DNA from: Streptomyces endophytica
GTDB taxonomy: Bacteria; Actinomycetota; Actinomycetes; Streptomycetales; Streptomycetaceae
Reading direction: 5' to 3'
Assembly: GCF_026153355.1 (NCBI RefSeq)
Contig: NZ_CP110636.1
Coordinates: 1,302,001 to 1,366,000, forward strand
DNA: 64,000 nt
A model generated the notes under the pieces. It saw only the letters and a program-made list of their open reading frames with translations. It ran no database searches and was not told the origin of the DNA. Shown piece after piece: positions 45,134-55,991 of the stretch. The number at the start of each line of letters is the position of its first letter. Positions within the stretch are counted from its first letter, which is position 1. A program made the translations under genes and the position numbers.

Positions 45134-45896
45134 GGCTCGCCGTGGGGGCGCGGATCAAGGTGCGGGGTGCCGCAGCGCCCCAGCGTATCGGCCCTGGAAC
45201 CTCGTCTCTCCGGGCGGCGCGGCGCCCGGCCGCCACGGGCAGCCCCACCGGAGGACGAGGACGCGGGCATGGTGGTTCCCGGCCGAGTCGTGACGGCTTT
45301 GCGAGTCGTGACGGCTTCGGGTCGCTTCGTTCACAAGAGCGCTGGATTCGTGGCCATCTCCCGCCACCTGTGACATTCCAGGGCCACGGCACGCAGGAAG
45401 GAGTGACCCGATCATGAGGGTCGAGGCGCCCGCCCTCGTGGCGAGGTACGCGGGCGCCGAGCGCAGGAGCGGACTGGTTCCCCCCGTGCCGGCCCGCTCC
45501 TGCGCACATACGGCAGTTCTCGCATGCGTCCACGACGGCCTGCCCGGAATTCCCGGAATTCGACGCGGTGACGCGCGACTGCCAGATCTCCATCCGGAGC
45601 ATCATCTCTCCATCCGGAGCGTCATCTCTCCATCCGGAGCATCATCGTGCTCCGGCATTCTTCGGTGCCGCGGACCCGCGAAAAGTGGGTGCGGATGAGG
45701 ATGAGGACGAGGTCACCAGAAGAAGCGGATGCTTCCCGCAGAGCGCCGATGGCATCGGCCACGAACCAGGTGTCGGTGCCGGCTCCGCGCTCGGCGTCAC
45801 TTGACACCCCGGAGTTCTGAAATCCGGGCTCCCCCGGCCCGATAACCCACGCCTTGGGCCCAAGACGCCAAAAGCGAGCACACTCGGATGGTCACC
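45134..45896. other. Gene-poor intergenic region with short repeats
   Basis: These 763 nt carry no convincing gene. They hold two 16-bp direct copies of CGAGTCGTGACGGCTT (45284-45299, 45302-45317) and a 20-bp tandem repeat at 45587-45646. A 61-codon minus ORF (45622-45807) has a protein-like sequence but no recognisable homologue or ribosome binding site. Confidence 0.55.
45587..45646. repeat. 20-bp tandem repeat with internal palindrome, three copies
   Basis: Three units of CTCTCCATCCGGAGCATCAT with exact 20-bp period contain CTCC-N4-GGAG half-sites. They could be multiple operator sites or a slippage product. Confidence 0.8.
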
Positions 45897-46190
45897 TCAG
45901 GCCGGGCTTTTCACCCAATCGATGAGCCGAGCCCACCAGCCGCTCCCCGACCGATCCGGTGGAATCCCTGCGCCCCCGGGAGCGTCCGCGCGTCGCGACA
46001 CCCCACTCTGTCGGGCTGGTGCCGATTCCGATCGATTCGGCGCCTCCGCTGCGCGCGCACGCTTGTGTTCCCCAGACTCACACATGCACCGCTGAGCGGC
46101 GGGTACACCCATGAGCACTTGGTCCACATGCTTCCCGCACCCCTCATAGGTCAACCTCCGGCACGACGGACAGACAGCACGTTGGCACAT
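45897..46190 (-). CDS. Small Cys-rich protein with Trp-rich C-terminal tag
   Basis: A 97-residue protein. Residues 1-37 form a zinc-finger-like module with cysteines at 2, 7, 10, 18, 35 and 37 and the actinobacterial signature GCGKHVDQVLMGVPAAQRC. Residues 45-80 are a polar linker, and the end is GWWARLIDWVKSPA. An excellent AAAGGAG lies 6 nt before ATG 46190, so it is certainly translated. The C-terminal tag is nearly the same as that of the next gene across the promoter region. Function unknown; metal binding is inferred from Cys spacing. Confidence 0.8.
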   Translation of the reverse strand: MCQRAVCPSCRRLTYEGCGKHVDQVLMGVPAAQRCMCESGEHKRARAAEAPNRSESAPARQSGVSRRADAPGGAGIPPDRSGSGWWARLIDWVKSPA

Positions 46191-46629
46191 GATCGGCTCC
46201 TTTAGTTCTTCGTTCCATATCCACGATATTCACGCCATCACCACAAGAGGCTCCAGAATTCACAACCCCTTCAGAAACATCTGCCTCGCACCGCACGAAC
46301 TGTGCTCGCGAAGTCGATTCTCGACCCGAGAAGCCTCGCCGACGGTCGCCATTCATCCGGACATGAGAGGCAGACGCCGCATATCCGTCGCGGAGAGTAT
46401 CTCACCAAGTAGTGCCAAGTGACCTGTTTGAAAAAAATCCCTGAGTTGCTCGGGACACCGAAACAATGGTTGCATCGCGCCCGGTCGAGAACGGGAGGCA
46501 CCGCGCCTCCTTTTCATTGCCCATCACCGCATTGCTTTTGAGGCCGTCGACCGGGCACAGCAAGGGCAGGAATCGAGAACGGCGACCACTCTCCCCGAAC
46601 GGGTGGTGCGCCGGTCAGAAGGGAGCAAC
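46191..46629. promoter_or_regulatory. Low-GC divergent regulatory region
   Basis: 439 nt between the two Cys-rich genes, clearly richer in A+T than its surroundings. It contains a 5-bp palindrome ATATC-CAC-GATAT (46217-46229) about 27 nt upstream of the minus-strand gene. It also has an A7 tract near 46431 and an intrinsic terminator-like hairpin at 46494-46514. No gene is supported in it. Confidence 0.55.
46494..46514 (+). terminator. Terminator/attenuator-like hairpin upstream of the Cys-rich/YeeE operon
   Basis: GGAGGC-N5-GCCTCC is followed by TTTT. It faces the operon and lies about 115 nt before its first start codon, so it may attenuate the operon or end an unseen small RNA. Confidence 0.5.
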
Positions 46630-47088
46630 GTGAGTTGCTCGCATGCCACAGGATGCCCCCTTTTCCCCCTCCTCAGGGCGAGCTTGCAAGGTTGGCGCGA
46701 GTACTACTGCGACAGCGCAGATCGATGGCTCGGCTGTGCGCGCTACCAGATGTCACTCACCGGCGAGCGCGTGCCGATCAGCCTGCTGCCCAACGGAGTC
46801 CGCGCGCGGCACCTCGAAGCCCCGGCCGAGGCGGGCCGATCCGCCGCCGCCGGCACGACGGCGGCGACCCCCCGGCAGTCCCCGCCACCACGGCCCGCTC
46901 CGGCGTCGCCGGAAGCCATGGCCCGGTTCGGGCCAACTCGGCCGGCGGCTGCCCGGCATGACCAGCCGTCACCGCCCCCACCGACCCTCCGCCCTTCGGA
47001 CAGCCCCGCTCGACACACCCGGCAGGCGCCCGGCTCGAAGCGCGGCTGGTGGGCTCGATTCGCCGATTGGATGAGAGGACCCGCATGA
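46630..47088 (+). CDS. Small CxxxxxC...CARY metal-binding-like protein with Trp-rich C-terminal tag
   Basis: A 152-residue protein whose first 60 residues carry cysteines at 3, 9, 27 and 36: CPLFPLL, WREYYCD, CARYQMS and VPISLLPNG. The C...C...YC...CARY...LPNG layout is one I associate with small uncharacterised bacterial proteins. A long Pro/Ala linker leads to [14 protein letters not shown] at the C-terminus. GTG 46630 has GGGAG 5 nt upstream. Its stop overlaps the next ATG (ATGA), so it is translationally coupled to the YeeE-type transporter. A role in sulfur or metal handling at the membrane is inference. Confidence 0.78.
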   Translation: MSCSHATGCPLFPLLRASLQGWREYYCDSADRWLGCARYQMSLTGERVPISLLPNGVRARHLEAPAEAGRSAAAGTTAATPRQSPPPRPAPASPEAMARFGPTRPAAARHDQPSPPPPTLRPSDSPARHTRQAPGSKRGWWARFADWMRGPA

Positions 47089-47741
47089 GCACCTACTGGC
47101 CCTGGTGGGCGGGCGCTATCGGGCTCGCCCTGGTCACCCTCAACCACACCCTCATCACCGATCGGTCTCTCGGGGTGTCGGCCGCATGGGACCGCGTGCT
47201 GCACTGGCGTCGCGAACGCCAACTGGAGCGGATGGACGAGGAGTTCACCGACGATCACGCTCTGGCCGAGGCCTTTGCCGCAGCCACGGCGGAGCACTTC
47301 GGCACGGACACCGGCGCGTCCACCGCGCCGCAGGTTCCGCACGAGAAGCCGCAGCCGCTCGAAGCCGACGCCGCATCGGCGGCGAGCGAGCGCCCGGCGG
47401 CCACGAGCCTGCGCCCGGCCCCGCTGGTCACTCAGGCCGCCCTGCTGCTGTCGATCTTCCTCGGTGGGTTCATCGCCGCGGTCACCTCCGGGCGGTTCCA
47501 CCTCCGCCACGACATGGGCCCGGGTTTCCGGGACCTGGTCACCGCCGATTCGACCACCATGATCGCCACGCTGTTCGTGGGAGGTGTACTGGTCGGCTTC
47601 GGCACTCGGCTGGCCGGTGGGTGCAGCTCCGGCCACGGACTCAGCGGCTGCGGCCGGCTGCGGCCGGTCAGCATCGTCGCGACCGCCGTGTTCTTCGGCA
47701 CCGCCGTCGCGGTGTCGTTCCTCCTGTGGAAGGTGATCTGA
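47085..47741 (+). CDS. YeeE/YedE-family sulfur transporter half, N-terminal subunit
   Basis: A 218-residue membrane protein. A Trp-rich first helix is followed by a ~90-residue charged/Ala-rich cytoplasmic stretch and then by helices with the family cysteines in [20 protein letters not shown]. YeeE/YedE (TsuA-like) proteins import thiosulfate or related sulfur compounds through such Cys. The family is often split into two DUF6691/PmpAB-type halves, as here. It overlaps the genes on both sides (ATGA and TGATG). Confidence 0.85.
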   Translation: MSTYWPWWAGAIGLALVTLNHTLITDRSLGVSAAWDRVLHWRRERQLERMDEEFTDDHALAEAFAAATAEHFGTDTGASTAPQVPHEKPQPLEADAASAASERPAATSLRPAPLVTQAALLLSIFLGGFIAAVTSGRFHLRHDMGPGFRDLVTADSTTMIATLFVGGVLVGFGTRLAGGCSSGHGLSGCGRLRPVSIVATAVFFGTAVAVSFLLWKVI

Positions 47742-48157
47742 TGCGCACCCGGGGCGCGATCCTGCTGGCCAACATCATCACCGGACTGGCCCTCGGTTAC
47801 ACCGTCACCAACATCGGTTTCGGCGACTACGCCGAGCTGAACCGCATGTTCACCTTCCAGGACCTGCGCATGTTGCTCTCCTTCGCGGGTGCTGTGGTGA
47901 TCCTCGTGTGCGCGTTCGCTCTACTGCGGGTCCGCCGCACCCCAGGGCGCATCCACGCCGGCGTGATTCCCGGCGCGGTGTTGTTCGGTACGGGCTGGGC
48001 GATCTCGGGCGGGTGCCCGGCAATCCCGATCATCCAGGTCGCCAGCGGATACCTGCCCGCCCTGATCACCATCGTCGGCGTCATCGTCGGCATCCGGCTG
48101 TGCCGTTGGGCCAACGCCCGGTACTTCCACCTCGACCGCGGCTCCTGCGGGCTGTGA
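47741..48157 (+). CDS. YeeE/YedE-family (DUF6691-like) transporter half, C-terminal subunit
   Basis: A 138-residue membrane protein with four hydrophobic segments and the family motif in FGTGWAISGGCPAIPIIQVA. It is the second half of the split transporter and its start overlaps the stop of the first half. It ends in RGSCGL, adding another Cys. No rhodanese, persulfide dioxygenase or BigR-type regulator is adjacent. Confidence 0.87.
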   Translation: MRTRGAILLANIITGLALGYTVTNIGFGDYAELNRMFTFQDLRMLLSFAGAVVILVCAFALLRVRRTPGRIHAGVIPGAVLFGTGWAISGGCPAIPIIQVASGYLPALITIVGVIVGIRLCRWANARYFHLDRGSCGL

Positions 48158-48300
48158 CCCAGCACCCCCACCGCGTGGTCCGCTGAGGGAGATCCCTGAC
48201 CACAGCCGGATCGGCATCGACGGATGGCTCGCGAAAGATCGCCAACGCCGTTGACGTCACCCATGGATGTCGATGGACGTCGATGGACCTCGATGGACGT

Positions 48301-48395
48301 CAGAAGCCCCGGGCCGCCAACTGGCCCGGGGCTTCTTCCCTGTTCACGTCCAGAGCCCCCTGTCGGATTCGAACCGACGACCTTCGCTTTACAAG
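48301..48395 (-). repeat. Left attachment-like repeat: tRNA-Thr 3' half and terminator copy
   Basis: This contains the tRNA 3' half up to the anticodon loop (CTTTACAAG on the plus strand) and its downstream hairpin. It is not a functional tRNA because the 5' half is replaced from 48396. A 10-bp run (about 48266-48300; ACGTCGATGG type) adjoins it on the left. Confidence 0.85.
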
Positions 48396-49003
48396 TGGGG
48401 TCGAATCCGTGATCGAGGGCGTTCACATCTGCCGGGTGGTGCTGTTCTTGCAGTTCAGCGCCACCCGGTCTGATCCCGGGTCCGGCTTTCAGCGCCGCGT
48501 GTTCGGCCGTCCGCTCACGCATCGCTCACGCAGGAAGAGGGTCGGCACAGCGGGATTGTGAACCCAAGACCTCTTCGGCTCTGTCTCGGCGCGCCACGCC
48601 CACGTCACCCCGTCATGCACCGACGCCTCGTACATGGCCTTTCCGGCGATTGCCGGATCGGCGTCAGTGTGAACGTGGTGCGTGCGCTGGCCCCTGGCCG
48701 CCGGACAGGTGGCGACCCCCACCGTCTCCTGGCGCCAGGGCCGCAGGGCCACCAAGCACAATCCCGACGCCGATCTCACATGGGCCTGTCGAGAGCGCGT
48801 GGCGGTTTCGTGGGAACCGGTAGGTATGTCCTTTCGTCTAGCACGTGGGTGAACCCAGGCAAAGCCCTCTGTCCGTGCAGGTGCGCAATCGCGCGACGAT
48901 CACAGAGGACACTGGCTAGACGTTGAGTGAAGTCCGGACCTTGAAGCGTGTTGGCGCTTGAAGCGCTACAGGTGTACGGCGCGGAAATTCTGAGGAGCCA
49001 TCG
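48396..49003. other. Non-coding interior of the element before the carboxypeptidase gene
   Basis: 608 nt without a supported gene. It carries the promoter of the following gene near 48900-48990 (two TTGAAGCG repeats). Minus-strand ORFs here look like degraded or spurious sequence. Confidence 0.5.
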
Positions 49004-51664
<2,661 letters not shown>

Positions 51665-51678
51665 CGGGTGGACATGGG

Positions 51679-51716
51679 CCGGGCCCCGGTACGCGCTGGC
51701 GCGTACCGGGGCCCGG
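51679..51716 (+). terminator. Terminator of the carboxypeptidase gene
   Basis: A 17-bp perfect stem CCGGGCCCCGGTACGCG pairs with 51700-51716 around a 4-nt loop and is followed by TTGTGTTG, 15 nt after the stop codon. Confidence 0.88.
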
Positions 51717-51880
51717 TTGTGTTGCGTGCGGCACCTTCGCAGGTGTGGTCGTGACCCCTGTGCATTGCCGTAGCCCACCCGCCTCGCTGCGTACGGGAGG
51801 GGGTCCGCAAGGGGGTCGGGTAGAGCGGAAAGCGGCCCTGTTCGTTGTCGAACAGCAGCCACCCGGGAGGAGTTGGTCAC

Positions 51881-52323
51881 GCGGAACGTTGCCTCGCTCG
51901 TAGAGGCCCCCAAGGTCGTCAGCCGCGAGACAACGCCCTGGACGCTGGACGAGACGCTGACGTTCCTCGAAGAGGCCGCCGTGATCCGCTCTACGCCGCC
52001 TTCTTCCTCGCCCGCTCCGGCCGCCCGATCGAGCCGCGGAATCTGAACCGCTCCTTCTCCTGGCTCACGGCCTCGGCGGGCCGCCGCCCGATCCGTCTGC
52101 ACGACGCCCGGCACGGCTGCGCCACCCTGCTCACCGCGCCCGGCACGGCTGCGCCACCCTGCTCACCGCGGCCGGCGTGGCTCCGCGCGTGCTGATGGAG
52201 ATCCTCGGGCACAGCCAGATCAGCATGACCATGGACGTCTATATGCATGTGACACAGGACACACAGCGGGAAGCGATCAGCCACATGGACCGGCTACTGA
52301 AGCGGCGGATCGCTCGTGAGTGA
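51881..52323 (+). pseudogene. Tyrosine recombinase (integrase) remnant
   Basis: The reading starts NVASLVEAPKVVSRETTPWT and LDETLTFLEEAA, then is interrupted by a frameshift, continues DPLYAAFFLA, and jumps to GRPIEPRNLNRSFSWL. The C-terminal catalytic block survives as IRLHDARHGCATLLT and APRVLMEILGHSQISMTMDV with the active-site Tyr in DVYMHV. The middle with the first catalytic Arg and the Lys is deleted, and about 27 bp (52109-52165 region) are tandemly duplicated. It is surely inactive. It lies right beside the repeat at the tRNA. Confidence 0.82.
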
Positions 52324-52365
52324 GCATCGACGGCGTTGACGTCACCCGTGGAGGTCAGCGGAAGT

Positions 52366-52460
52366 CAGAAGCCCCGGACCGCCAACCGGCCCGGGGCTTC
52401 TTCCCTGTTCACGTCCAGAGCCCCCTGTCGGATTCGAACCGACGACCTTCGCTTTACAAG
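52366..52460 (-). repeat. Right attachment-like repeat overlapping tRNA-Thr
   Basis: The copy of the left repeat that completes the intact tRNA. It includes the tRNA's downstream hairpin AGAAGCCCCGG/CCGGGGCTTCT (52367-52401), probably its terminator. Confidence 0.85.
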
Positions 52461-52492
52461 AGCGGTGCTCTGACCAGCTGAGCTAAGGAGGC
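52419..52492 (-). tRNA. tRNA-Thr (anticodon UGU)
   Basis: A 74-nt cloverleaf read on the minus strand: acceptor GCCTCCT pairs with AGGGGGC, D-arm AGCTCAGCTGGTCAGAGCA, anticodon loop CTTGTAA with TGT, and T-arm GTCGGTTCGAATCCGAC. CCA is not encoded. It reads ACA codons, rare in this GC-rich genome. Confidence 0.95.
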
Positions 52493-52604
52493 GTGCCGGA
52501 AGAAGTGTACCCAGGCGGGCCGGGTGCGGGGCTCCTTAATTTGGTGGGGCCGGACTACTGACACCGGGGTCCGCCGCGGGTAGCGTCACGAGGAAGTCCG
52601 CATC

Positions 52605-52620
52605 AGTGGACTACACCACT
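52605..52620 (+). promoter_or_regulatory. dre-like palindrome upstream of msiK
   Basis: AGTGGACTACACCACT matches the dre consensus at 12 of 16 positions and has symmetric AGTGG/CCACT ends. It lies 53 nt upstream of the msiK start. Confidence 0.5.
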
Positions 52621-52672
52621 CCTTTTACTCGGATCGTCCGGCACGTTCCTGCCGGTGAAGGGACTCATCACC

Positions 52673-53809
<1,137 letters not shown>

Positions 53810-53854
53810 GCGGTACTGAGCGGGCACCCGTGGCGGGTGTGCGTGTGAGTGGTG

Positions 53855-53887
53855 GCGGTGGCGGGTAGAACCCGGCGCCGCCACCGC
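53855..53887 (+). terminator. Putative msiK terminator
   Basis: GCGGTGGCG pairs with CGCCACCGC over 9 bp, with further G-C pairs possible in the loop. It starts 46 nt after the stop and has no T-tract. Confidence 0.5.
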
Positions 53888-54040
53888 TGCGTTCACGGTC
53901 GTACGGCGCGCGCCACACGGGGACAGAACGGGCTTTTCGTACCAGTGCGTCAACATCACTACTGGACCGACGAGGCATTACGTCGCTCGATAAGGTGACC
54001 AAATGTCGCCAAATCATCACTCCTCGCTACCATCACGACC

Positions 54041-54457
54041 GTGAACTCCGCAGCCCGCCACATCGGCAGAACCCTCGCCCTCGTCCTCCCCGTCGTCCTC
54101 GTACTCTCCGGGACCCTCGCGGTCACCCGGGTCCCGTGGGCGACGACGGCCACCGACTCCCAGATGCTGACCGCGTCCTCCGGGGATGCCTCCACCAAGG
54201 CCAACCCGGTCGCCCCCCAGGAGGCCCTGCGCAAGCGCCTCCTGGTCGAGCTCCAGGAGAAGGACCCCGGCGTCGCCCTCACCGACCTCCAGAAGGCGAC
54301 CACCAAGCACCCCTCGCTCGCCAGGCACTGCGCCTCGATCGCACGCGACCTCGGCCGCGCCGCGGTCGCCAAGTACGGTGCCGCGCACCGCGCCCAGGCC
54401 TACTCCCGCCCGGTCTGCGACACCTCCTTCGCCACCGGCGTCGCGGGCGCCCAGTGA
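54041..54457 (+). CDS. Exported small hypothetical protein
   Basis: A 138-residue protein with an N-terminal signal or membrane anchor (TLALVLPVVLVLSGTLAVT) and a soluble helical part (EALRKRLLVELQEKDPGVAL; CASIARDLGRAAVAKYG) with two cysteines that could pair. Similar proteins follow msiK in Streptomyces, as I recall. Function unknown. GTG 54041 is the only start before the signal. Confidence 0.7.
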   Translation: MNSAARHIGRTLALVLPVVLVLSGTLAVTRVPWATTATDSQMLTASSGDASTKANPVAPQEALRKRLLVELQEKDPGVALTDLQKATTKHPSLARHCASIARDLGRAAVAKYGAAHRAQAYSRPVCDTSFATGVAGAQ

Positions 54458-54514
54458 CCGTCCCCCGCCCCGCGTAGCCACCGACCGCTCCTCGTGCCCC
54501 ATAGGGTGCGAACC

Positions 54515-55243
54515 ATGACAGGCGCCCAGCATTCGTACCCCACGCAGGCCGTGGTCCTGGCCGGCGGCCAGGGCTCGCGTCTCCGCCCGTACACCGATGA
54601 CCGCCCCAAGCCGATGGTCGAGATTCCCGGAACCGGAACCCCGATCATCGGCCATCAGCTGGACTGGCTCGCCGAAGAGGGCGTGACGGACGTCGTCATC
54701 TCCTGCGGCCACCTCGCCGAAGTGCTCCAGGAGTGGCTGGACCACGCCCAACTCCCCCTGCGCGTCACGACGGTGATCGAGACCGAGCCGCTGGGCCGCG
54801 GCGGTGGCCTCAAGTACGCGGCCGGCTCGCTGCCCCGCCCCGACGAACCCTGGTACGCCACCAACGGCGACATCTGGACCCGCTTCCCGCTGCGCGAGAT
54901 GGCGGCCTTCCACCACGAACGCGACGCCGAGGCCACGCTGGCGCTGGCCCGCCCCCGCATCCCTTGGGGAGTCGTGGAGACCGACGCGTTCGGGCACGTA
55001 CTCGACTTCATCGAGGCGCCGCCCTCCCCGTACCTCATCAACGCCGGCGTCTACGTCTTCTCCGCCGCCTTCACGGGCCTGCTGCCGGTACGCGGCGACC
55101 ACGAGCGCATGACCTTCCCCCGCCTCGCCCGCGAACGCCGGCTGGCCGGCTACCCGCTTCCGCACGGCGCGTACTGGCGCGCCATCGACACGGCCAAGGA
55201 CCTCACCGAGGCCGCCAAGGAACTGAGCGCGCAACGGCGTTGA
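54515..55243 (+). CDS. Sugar nucleotidyltransferase (NTP_transferase family)
   Basis: A 242-residue enzyme of the glucose/mannose-1-phosphate nucleotidylyltransferase fold: signature AVVLAGGQGSRLRPYTDDRP, then KPMVEIPG, ETEPLGRGGGLKYAAGSL, the NGDIW metal site and INAGVYVFSAAF. It would make an NDP-sugar; which sugar and base cannot be told. There is no C-terminal hexapeptide domain. ATG 54515 is used; upstream codons from 54494 are not conserved-looking. Confidence 0.85.
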   Translation: MTGAQHSYPTQAVVLAGGQGSRLRPYTDDRPKPMVEIPGTGTPIIGHQLDWLAEEGVTDVVISCGHLAEVLQEWLDHAQLPLRVTTVIETEPLGRGGGLKYAAGSLPRPDEPWYATNGDIWTRFPLREMAAFHHERDAEATLALARPRIPWGVVETDAFGHVLDFIEAPPSPYLINAGVYVFSAAFTGLLPVRGDHERMTFPRLARERRLAGYPLPHGAYWRAIDTAKDLTEAAKELSAQRR

Positions 55244-55441
55244 GGGTCTCGCGTATGGCCCCGTACGCCGCGGCCGACCCACCCGGCGCCCCTACACCGC
55301 CCGAACGCCCCTGAGCGGCCGCTGCAGCCGCACGACCGCCCGTCGGCTCCCGGGGCTCGCCCTCGCCACGTACGCGCGCCTGCCGGTCGTACGTGGCGCT
55401 CCGCGGGGCCATACGCAGCTGTTCGGGGCGGCCGGAGCGAC

Positions 55442-55780
55442 TCAGCTGTTCGCTTCGGACCAGGCGTTGAACGCGACGGCCCAGGCCATGACGTTCTGGG
55501 CCTTCTTCGCCGAGACCTTCACCGTTGCGCTGTCGCCGTCCGCTGCACAGACCACGACGGACAGTGCGCCGGTCTTCTTCTTCAACGCGAAGGCGAACAC
55601 GCCGGTCACGAACAGTCGTGTCACGGTGACCCGCTTGCCCGTGCCGTCGATGGTCTGGACGGTCGCGCCCCTCGCGGGAGCCCGCCACCGGTTGACCCTC
55701 AGGGTTCCGTCGCCGTCGAGGGATATCGGTGCACCGCGAGGCGGCCGAGGTGGCTCCGGAGCAGGCTTTTGAGACGACAT
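55442..55780 (-). CDS. Small hypothetical soluble protein
   Basis: A 112-residue protein with a Pro-rich start followed by a beta-rich domain: LDGDGTLRVNRWRAPARGAT, VTRLFVTGVFAFALKKKTGA, then KVSAKKAQNVMAWAVAFNAW. It looks like a single pleckstrin-like or bacterial PH-type barrel, but I do not recognise the family. ATG 55780. It is convergent with the nucleotidyltransferase gene. Confidence 0.6.
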   Translation of the reverse strand: MSSQKPAPEPPRPPRGAPISLDGDGTLRVNRWRAPARGATVQTIDGTGKRVTVTRLFVTGVFAFALKKKTGALSVVVCAADGDSATVKVSAKKAQNVMAWAVAFNAWSEANS

Positions 55781-55991
55781 GGCGGGCCCCGTTCGCTGGT
55801 CGGTCAGCACATGATGCCCGCACCACGGAAGCCGTGTGCCGATATTGCCGATCCGTGATTCCGGCCCCTCCCCGCACACCGCGCCCCGCGGCGCGGCAAC
55901 CGCCCCACACACCGCCGCCCACCCCCCGAAGGGGTGGGCGGCGGCGCAGATCCAGGGGGAGGCGGGCGGCGCGGAGCCCCCCGTCAGGAGC

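Noticed and set aside
45622..45807. Small minus-strand ORF of 61 codons in the gene-poor gap
   Set aside because: Its composition is protein-like but it has no ribosome binding site, no recognisable homologue and overlaps a tandem repeat region.
46189..46422. Small plus-strand ORF in the low-GC regulatory island
   Set aside because: It has no ribosome binding site, overlaps the likely promoter of the divergent gene, and reads as random sequence.
47085..48157. H2S-detoxification operon of the BigR type
   Set aside because: The split YeeE/YedE pair is like PmpAB, but no BigR regulator, persulfide dioxygenase or rhodanese is adjacent.
48350..48395. A second functional tRNA-Thr
   Set aside because: Only the 3' half to the anticodon loop is present; the 5' half needed for acceptor and D arms is missing.
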